Below are positions 57,092 through 64,000 of a DNA stretch of 64,000 bases, piece by piece; the first letter of the stretch is position 1; every line of letters begins with the position of its first letter. Source of the DNA: Larix kaempferi. Lineage: Eukaryota; Streptophyta; Pinopsida; Pinales; Pinaceae. The notes beneath the pieces were generated by a model. The model ran no database searches. It was not told the DNA's origin and saw nothing but the letters and a program-made list of their open reading frames with translations. Location of the stretch: contig BSBM01002083.1 of NCBI GenBank assembly GCA_027924585.1, positions 1 to 64,000 of the forward strand, in the 5' to 3' direction. The translations under genes and the position numbers were made by a program.

Positions 57092-58988
57092 TGTTGGGAA
57101 AAATTATCACTAGTTAATTTACCTTCAATTAATTGTCAACCAGGGTACGTATACTTTGAGCTGCTACACTGTATGTGCGGGAAAAATAGTTTCACTGCTC
57201 AGAATTCTAGTCTACTTACAAACTAAGACTAAAATGGATGAAGATATTACTATATTGACAAATCAAATGCTAATGATTGCTAAATCTGCTCCTAGAGAAA
57301 AGAAGATTAATTTGCTGGACACTATCTTACTGTCAAACCTAAACTAACCTACAGTAGTATTAAACTACAGAAATCTTTAAAACAACCCTAATCCTTCTAA
57401 GAAATACTAACTACAGCAATATTTCAAAACAATACTAAACTACAACAATCTTACAAACTATGACTCTTTTCCAAACTTCATTCACTACCAAGAAACACAA
57501 CTCCAACTCCTATTTGGTTACCATTTAAAAAGGACTGTTTAACAAACCCTAAATGCTTTGTAAATCAAAAGATTCAAACCTTCTGCTATAGTAAATCCTT
57601 TTTTAAATCCACACACTGCAATGAAAATCTACTCTACAGTTTTGTGAGCTCAAAAAGAATGGAACTATTCACTATTCATTCTAACGCTAATAGTAAGAGG
57701 AAATACGAAATACAATCTATTCTTCATGAAATCAATTCTACAGCACTAAAATTGAGTTCACTACCAGTTTGTTGATATCACGATTCACACTGGAAATCGA
57801 AAGGGAACTTAAATACACACCATTCCTCAATCTAACTAAATCAATTTTATGATAAATCCAATCCAAATTATCACACATTTCATCATTGTTGTAACCATTA
57901 ATAATCACACACACTAAAAACCAAAGGAGATTTTAAATATAAATCACTCTCAAATCTGTTCTCTGCGCTAGATCAGAATACAAATGAAACTAACTAATGA
58001 CCTGCAGGCATACGTTTTATTTCCACTCACGGATCTGCAAAACCATTACTATTTCTGAAAACACTGTCAAAAGAAGAAAACGTTACTCTACTACTGTAAA
58101 ATGCATAATACTAAAATACCAGAGTTTGGTGTTGAAGGCGGGCCCTGCCCTCAACGCCCAACAACCTTAAATCACAGTTTTAATGAAGATAATCACTGAA
58201 TTTATTAATAAAATGAAGTTTTACAGTCTTCTCCTCCCTCGAGTATCCATCCTAAGGATTATTTATAGATGGATAGATGAACAAGATCCATCCCAGAATG
58301 CAAAGATTTGAGCAACTACCCAGAAAACGGCCAACACCAAATCTGGAAAAACCATGTCTGTTCCAGAAAGGATTTCTCCACATTCATTGAGAATTTCTGA
58401 AAACTGCCCGCGGATAGGGGTAAACAGGGCCATTTGTGAAGTGGGTTTCGAACCGTTTTGAGTAACTCCCAACCGATTGCTTAGAAATCGAGCCCGAAAT
58501 TAGGGTCTTGATCAAGGACGGGAATGCCATTTTGCCAGATTGCTTAAGATCCATACACTGCTAAAAATGGAGGGTAACAGCTCCTTGAACGAAGGAAATC
58601 CATGAAACAACACCGGAATAAACTTCATAGGCATATGGAAGGCGATGTGAATCCAAGAGACATCTCCACTGTGGACAGAATCCCCCAAATCACTGGTTCA
58701 GCTAGCATAAATCTTCCTTGGAGCGCCGAGACCACTGCACGAAAAAAACAAAGACCCATTAGCTGACCAAGTATTTGAATGGAGGCTTAAAGGCCCAATT
58801 TTATACATAAAACAAGGTAAAGTAAGAAATAAGTAATTTAAAAATCACTTTACCAAAATCTATCAACATTGATCTCCATAAAGGCATGACCATGTACAAA
58901 TCAACATTAACAAATTGATTATTATGTGGTTTCATAAGACTTTGGCTAGAAAATGTTGTAGTGGATAGTCAAAAATAGGAGACCAACA
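57092..58988 (-). repeat. 3' LTR of LARD-like element
   Basis: On the - strand from TGTTGGTCTCC to TTCCCAACA, 1,897 bp, inverted tips TGTTGG/CCAACA. A TATAAATA box lies at 58260-58267. The short open frame at 58263-58472 shows no domain. Confidence 0.85.
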
Positions 58989-59003
58989 TCTCCCCCAACC
59001 CAA
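58989..59003 (-). other. polypurine tract of LARD-like element
   Basis: On the - strand TTGGGTTGGGGGAGA lies directly before the 3' LTR. Confidence 0.75.
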
Positions 59004-59229
59004 AGATCTTGCAGGTCCCTCTGCAAGAAAGTCTCATACATCCAAGATAGAATTAAAGTCTGAGCTTGCAGACTTTACTCATCATTCCCGCATTTAGCAA
59101 GTCAGATATGCTGATGAACATCTGCGATGATCAACAATCAAGTGTTCCAGGAGCAAGACTTGCTAACAGAAGGACTCGATCCAAAACAAATCATGAGAAA
59201 AACACATAAAGCTGATGGCACAAAGCTGA

Positions 59230-59600
59230 GAAACTCAGCATCTAAAATAGAACAAAGCGGCCCTCATTAATGGCCTTGCCATCCAAAAACTCAAAGAAAT
59301 AACCATGGCCCAAATCCAAATTCAGGGCCTTCTTAGAAAATCCATCTGCTAGAGAATTATGCTCCCGAAAAACGTGCTTGAAGATCACCTGGGGGTCCAT
59401 GTGGATCAAATATCTTAATGCACCAATGCATCAGAGAAGGAACATCAAGTGCCAACAATCAATTGAGCCATGAAATAACTATCAAGGAGTCTCCATAAAT
59501 TAGCTGAATTGGGATAACTAACGTCATAACACTTAAAAACCCCAATTGCAATAAAACAAGGTTATGATTTTTATTAAAGGTTGCCAATCAATAATAAAGG
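59230..59600 (-). pseudogene. LINE RNase H fragment inside LARD-like element
   Basis: On the - strand: NKNHNLVLLQLGFLSVM (Glu helix region, degraded), IQLIYGDSLIVISWLN (third catalytic Asp), then after a frameshift QVIFKHVFREHNSLADGFSKK, ALNLDLGHGYFFEF and NEGRFVLF. This is the C-terminal half of a plant LINE RNase H. It lies in the sense orientation of the LARD, about 240 bp upstream of its polypurine tract. Confidence 0.7.
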
Positions 59601-61597
59601 ATGAAATATTGTCCAAGTTAACACCATAAAAGGAAAACTGTGATGTATCAATTAAATGAATGCCAACGTTATAGCTCATCGATTTTTGTAGTAATGGCAA
59701 AAGCATTTAATTATAATCATAATCCTTAATATATAGAAATTAAGACTTACCCAATCATGCCATGTGCATTACCTTTATCAGGTTTCTTACCTTTGCCATG
59801 TAACATGTCAATTTGAAATTTTTTTATATTCCGGCACTTCATCCAACACTCAATCCAGTACTTCAGCAAATGTAAAATACAACAGTGCTTTCAGGTTGAT
59901 AAAGATAAACAAAAATTACCAGCATAGTAGTAATCACCATCATCTTGAGCAACGATTGTGCTATTCAAGTAAATGCATTCACACAGTGATGTTAAACCAT
60001 TAACTTTCACAATATGCACCACTCAAATGAGTTAATAAACAAGTAAACTGGATTAAAATTTGTTTGACCTTCAAGAATTTTGTGACATAATTACCTCGTT
60101 TCCAGCTTGTTGCTACACCTAATTGCACAGGAAACTAAACTATGTCATGAAATCAATTTCTATTAACAATACAAAACAAACAATCGGAATGCCAACTTCA
60201 ATCAATCACCCTTACTCCTATGTGACTATAATGCTCAAACAATCGTAAATGCAAACTTCATTCTTGTCATTCATACAGAACTGTTTCCACCAAGACATAG
60301 GCCACAAGACAAAAGGAATGCTAACAGAAGCTAATAGGATAGTGGTCCTCTTTGACCCAGCTTCACACAAGATAGTTTGAGTAGTGCCAAAAACTGTACT
60401 AAAATCCTCAGCTATGTTCAGGACTTAGAAAATATCAGGCATAAACCTTCTTTTTTACAAGAACCAGGTAACCAAAAATGCAGAACAGCTGGAGATGATT
60501 ATCAACTGGCTATCAATTGACTTTTTCAAGGAGTTTATTTAAATTTTAATTAACCACCCTTATGACCTCTCTTTTACCTTTACATAGGTACATTGTTCAT
60601 ACAGACAAGTATAGATGAGGCTATTAAAGAAGATATTAGAGTCAGAACCCACTGCCAGCGAGCCCGTTCAGTACTCCGGTGGGGTAACTGTAACATCTAA
60701 GAAGCTTCTTCCCTAGGCAGATGCCCCATTGCCAACAGGCCTGTTCAGTACCCTGATGGGTTTGCCTGTTTATACCACAAGTCGGTACCTGCTGCCAGCA
60801 GACCTGTTCAGTATCCCGGCGGGTTAATCTCTTGCACCCATTTTCTATCAGAGGCCCTTATCCCAATTTCATCTTAAAGATAAATTTTATGATTTGCTCA
60901 AGCATAGATGAGTGGGTGAGCTGCTCTGAAAACCATCTAGGAGTGGGATGGTACCAGAATTGGAAGAGTATTCTTTGTACATGCCTATAAAAATTTGCCC
61001 AGATGAACAACTAACCTTTGCAACAATAGAAAGTGAAAGTCATAAAGTGGCTGCACTGTATATATATGTATTTGATATTTATTGAAGCCAATAGATAATA
61101 ACCCCCAAACTGCCCAGTCCTGGATACCTTTTTCCAAAATGATGCCTGACTTAAAAATAACTTAATGCCCATAGCTGTCACTAAAAACAATTCCCTCGCT
61201 CCATCTAGTGTGAAGCCAAGTCAAATGGTCCTAGCAACCCATAAGTTCATAAGCAAAAAAACTTTGGAAGCTTAAAGCACTGATGTAGGCAATGCCTGGT
61301 AGATAAGTACTCATGTGAATAACAAGAACAGTTTTGAAAAACCTGACAGCACACATATATTTACCTAATACAGACATTCTAATTACCAGTGCAGCTCATA
61401 AATTACCAAATTAACATAGTCCTTTGCAAGAACAATCAATGGTTGAAAAATAGAAATAATAACAAAATACTTCCCTGTTGTTTTCAAAACAGCCTGAACC
61501 TGAAAAGAATATCTGCATCCTTCAAAAGAAACCTAATAAAAAAACAACTTCCTGTACATATATACAAAAACAATTTTATTGAATGTTATTATGAGGA
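59601..61597 (-). other. non-coding interior of LARD-like element
   Basis: About 2 kb without a supported protein. It contains the three-copy GTTCAGTA motif (60651-60825). Short open frames show no domain. Confidence 0.5.
60651..60825. repeat. three copies of a GC-rich GTTCAGTA motif
   Basis: ACTGCCAGCGAGCCCGTTCA near 60650, a related copy near 60728 and another near 60790 share TGCCARC.GRCC.GTTCAGTA followed by CC.G..GGGT. Each is about 35 bp, separated by about 77 and 62 bp. They stand out as GC-rich islands in AT-rich DNA. Confidence 0.7.
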
Positions 61598-61725
61598 AGT
61601 GGGAGATGAAGAAGTCATTCCTTCACCTACCAGCTCTAGTTCCAATTGCTGATTCATGTTATGAAGGAACTCTTGCTTAAAAAGAGGTTTGTGATATATC
61701 TTTAACCAATATCCATTACCACAAA
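61598..61725 (-). other. possible terminal exon inside LARD-like element
   Basis: On the - strand, after a TTGGTGAACAG acceptor-like sequence, a frame reads CICGNGYWLKIYHKPLF then KQEFLHNMNQQLELELVG and ends TSSSPTSS before a stop. It is short, so support is weak. The protein is not recognised. Confidence 0.3.
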
Positions 61726-62023
61726 TGCAACCTGTTCACCAATTGGTCTTATGTTTACAGAACCATTATTAAAAACAACAGTCACAATTTCATATTACCT
61801 TTTGGCGTTTCTTTTTTTTTTTCCTTGCTATGGGCTGCTGTTATAATAAATTTTCTGAAAGTATGGACTGGAGAGAAGGTCTAAATTCTGGTTAAAATCT
61901 TATCATTTTATTGAAAAGAAAGAAAAACAACGAAGTTGCATTAATTTCTAAACTAAACATGCAACTTTTTTATTTATATACATATTTTCCTATTCGACCT
62001 AAGAAGAAAGAAAACATTTCTAT

Positions 62024-62548
62024 TCAAGTATAGGAATTCTTCCAATGTAACCAAGTGCGAAGTAAAATTAAAAATATACCTTTATCCACATATGAAAAAG
62101 TTGTTGCAATGATTACCTGGATATGGAGAACCAACCGACTTACTTGCTTCTGCAACAAAAGGTGTTGAAGGAGGAAATGGTGTTGTAGTCTAGTTTCCTC
62201 TTGGAGCCAACTTTCGAAGTAGTCCTGGTACTCACCTTCCTTCATCATATCATATAGATCCCCTTCTTCTGATTGATTGATTTCGGAAGTACATAGAGAA
62301 TTTGCTGATACCTCCTCAATTTTCAGCTGCTTTCCATCCAATGTAACACCCAAGTTGTCAATTTCCTTTGCAATTTGGCAAGGAATGTCTTTTTGTGGCT
62401 CTTGGGACTTTGGTTCATTTGTTGTGTCAGGAGAGGTAGATAAACTCTTAACTGCTGTCAGTATGTGTTCTACCTAATAAGAAGAACTCCCAACTGCAGC
62501 TAGGATTTGAGAAAGTTTTCCCAAATTGATGGTTACTTCTGTATCCAT
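62024..62548 (-). pseudogene. gene-like reading frame of unknown function in LARD-like element
   Basis: On the - strand from ATG 62548 (MDTEVTINLGKLSQILAAVG), about 500 bp after the primer site, where gag would start. One TAG (about 62478) interrupts it, then it is open through EIDNLGVTLDGKQLKIEEV, EINQSEEGDLYDMMKEGEY and FESWLQEET. The last 40 codons look non-coding and may be past a splice donor (GCAAGTAAGT near 62140). It is acidic, without a zinc knuckle or a gag core. It may be a gag N-terminus remnant or a captured host exon. Confidence 0.45.
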
Positions 62549-63054
62549 TTCTGTCAGTTGTTTTGTTCATGTTTCGCACAAGGATCAAAGTCTGGGGCTC
62601 TTACAGCACCCAAGTTTTTATTTTTATTTAATTTAGATGTGTTTTAAATGATTCTAATCAAGACTACACGCTACTCTTGCATAAAATGAAACACTCTTGA
62701 AATTAAATTGCAGAAAGTAAACACACCCAAACTTGCAAAAAGAAAAACACACTTGCATGAAATTAAATTGCAATAAAGTAAACACGCCTTACAGGAAAGG
62801 TAAACACACTTTTTGCAGCAAAATAAATCAAACATACAAAAAACAAACACGCTTGCAAGAAAGAAACAACAAGGGTTTGGGGCAACCCACTAAAGTGGAT
62901 GCGGTAGGCTGTTACACCATGGGAATCCCATAGTGAAGTCGTCTTTGCGTCTTAACGTTTCCCCTCCACCTTGTTGTTTAATGTAACAGGAAACCTATCT
63001 ACCGGAACAAATTCGTAGAAAAATGAGCAACATACCAGCTTACCTTGGAGCAAC

Positions 63055-63072
63055 TCCCCGGCAACGGCGCCA
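63055..63072 (-). other. primer-binding site of LARD-like element (tRNA-Asp)
   Basis: On the - strand TGGCGCCGTTGCCGGGGA begins three bases inside the 5' LTR. It is a full-length match to the Athila-type tRNA-Asp primer site and differs from the site at 33043 by one base. Confidence 0.9.
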
Positions 63073-63075
63073 AAA

Positions 63076-64000
63076 TGTTGGGTAAAATTATCACTAGTTA
63101 ATTTACCTTCAATTAATTGTCAACCAGGGTACGTATACTTTGAGCTGCTACACTGTATGTGCGGGCAAAATAGTTTCACTGCTCAGAATTCTAGTCTACT
63201 TACAAACTAAGACTAAAATGGATGAAGCTATTACTATATTGACAAATCAAATGCTAATGATTGCTAAATCTGCTCCTAGAGAAAAGAAGATTAATTTGCT
63301 GGACACTATCTTACTGTCAAACCTAAACTAACCTACAACAACCTACATCAGTATTAAACTACAGAAATCTTTAAAACAACCCTAATCCTTCTAAGAAATA
63401 CTAACTACAACAATATTTCAAAACAATACTAAACTACAGCAATCTTACAAACTATGACTCTTTTCCAAACTTCATTCACTACCAAGAAACACAACTCCAA
63501 CTCCTATTTGGTTACCATTTAAAAAGGATTGTTTAACAAACCCTAAATGCTTTGTAAATCAAAAGATTCAAACCTTCTGCTATAGTAAATCCTTTTTTAA
63601 ATCCACACACTGCAATGAAAATCTACTCTACAGTTTTGTGAGCTCAAAAAGAATGGAACTATTCACTATTCATTCTAACGCTAATAGTAAGAGGAAATAC
63701 GAAATACAATCTATTCTTCATGAAATCGATTCTACAGCACTAAAATTGAGTTCACTACCAGTTTGCTGATATCATGATTCACACTGGAAATCGAAAGGGA
63801 ACTTAAATACACACCATTCCTCAATCTAACTAAATCAATTTTATGATAAATCCAATCCAAATTATCACACATTTCATCATTGCTGTAACTATTAATAATC
63901 ACACACACTAAAAACCAAAGGAGATTTTAAATATAAATCACTCTCAAATATGTTCTCTGCGCTAGATCAAAATACAAATGAAATTAACTAATGACCTACA
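63076..64000 (-). repeat. 5' LTR of LARD-like element (truncated by window end)
   Basis: Matches 57092 to about 58010. The short frame at 63140-63331 is repeated at 57156-57347 and is just LTR sequence. Confidence 0.9.

Larger units (their letters stand above)
57092..64000 (-). mobile_element. LARD-like non-autonomous LTR element (runs off right edge)
   Basis: The left LTR (57092-58988) and right LTR (63076 to the window end) are near-identical over the 920 bp that can be compared, with about 16 differences and one 10-bp indel by eye. On the - strand the right copy is the 5' LTR, followed by a tRNA-Asp primer site (63055-63072). The left copy is the 3' LTR, preceded by a polypurine tract. 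The 4.1-kb interior has no gag-pol. Long LTRs plus a multi-kilobase non-coding interior define a LARD. It sits inside the copia integrase relic. Confidence 0.88.

Noticed and set aside
57156-57347. Small gene repeated at 57156 and 63140
   Set aside because: Both are the same position in the two LARD LTRs, with no motif.

Overview
The window is nuclear DNA from a land plant with a repeat-rich genome, probably a large seed-plant genome; the species cannot be named from the sequence. Everything recognisable is plant-type transposable-element sequence: Ty3/gypsy elements of the Tat-like, Athila-like and chromovirus-like kinds, Ty1/copia elements, LINE fragments, a 5S-rRNA-bearing Cassandra-like relic and tRNA-like SINE fragments. 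No host protein-coding gene that looks intact was found. Almost every reading frame is broken by stops or frameshifts, so the coding entries are called pseudogenes.

Layout. 1-13284: right part of a Tat-like Ty3/gypsy element on the + strand (gag with a Gly/Pro-rich tract, protease, RT, degenerate RNase H, integrase, a second 'archaeal-type' RNase H, an antisense extra gene, a long 3' region, a polypurine tract and one LTR). 13347-13472: nested palindrome. 15307-19669: complete but internally deleted chromovirus-like element on the - strand with target duplication CCTAA. 21361-23645: 5'-truncated LINE with a 291-bp in-frame duplication. 23646-28639: AT-rich DNA holding a 5S-derived sequence, a protease relic, an antisense LINE RNase H relic, tRNA-like SINE fragments and a TA microsatellite.

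28640-52167: a giant Athila-like element on the + strand, about 13.8 kb once nested insertions are subtracted. Its 5' LTR is split by a 2,912-bp TG...CA insertion (duplication AATCC), and its integrase is split by a complete 6,761-bp copia element on the - strand (duplication TGTAG). Between integrase and 3' LTR it has a minisatellite and a third reading frame of about 1,200 codons with an unrecognised N-terminal domain, repeats, coiled coils and an unrecognised C-terminal domain. 53100-57091: an older copia relic on the - strand, broken by an unidentified 1.5-kb insertion. 57092 to beyond the window end: a young LARD-like element on the - strand with 1.9-kb LTRs and no gag-pol; its primer site, polypurine tract and LTR tips closely resemble those of the Athila-like element. 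Its interior holds a LINE RNase H fragment and a gene-like reading frame with a possible terminal exon.

How the parts relate: nesting order and LTR divergence judged by eye agree. The LARD is youngest, the nested copia intermediate, and the Athila-like and chromovirus-like copies older. Many of the nonsense codons are TAG where Gln (CAG) is expected or TGA where Arg (CGA) is expected, as predicted for deamination of methylated cytosine in CHG and CG contexts. The most unusual content is the Athila third reading frame, the possible Athila-LARD helper/parasite pair, and the Tat-like element with two RNase H domains and an antisense extra gene.
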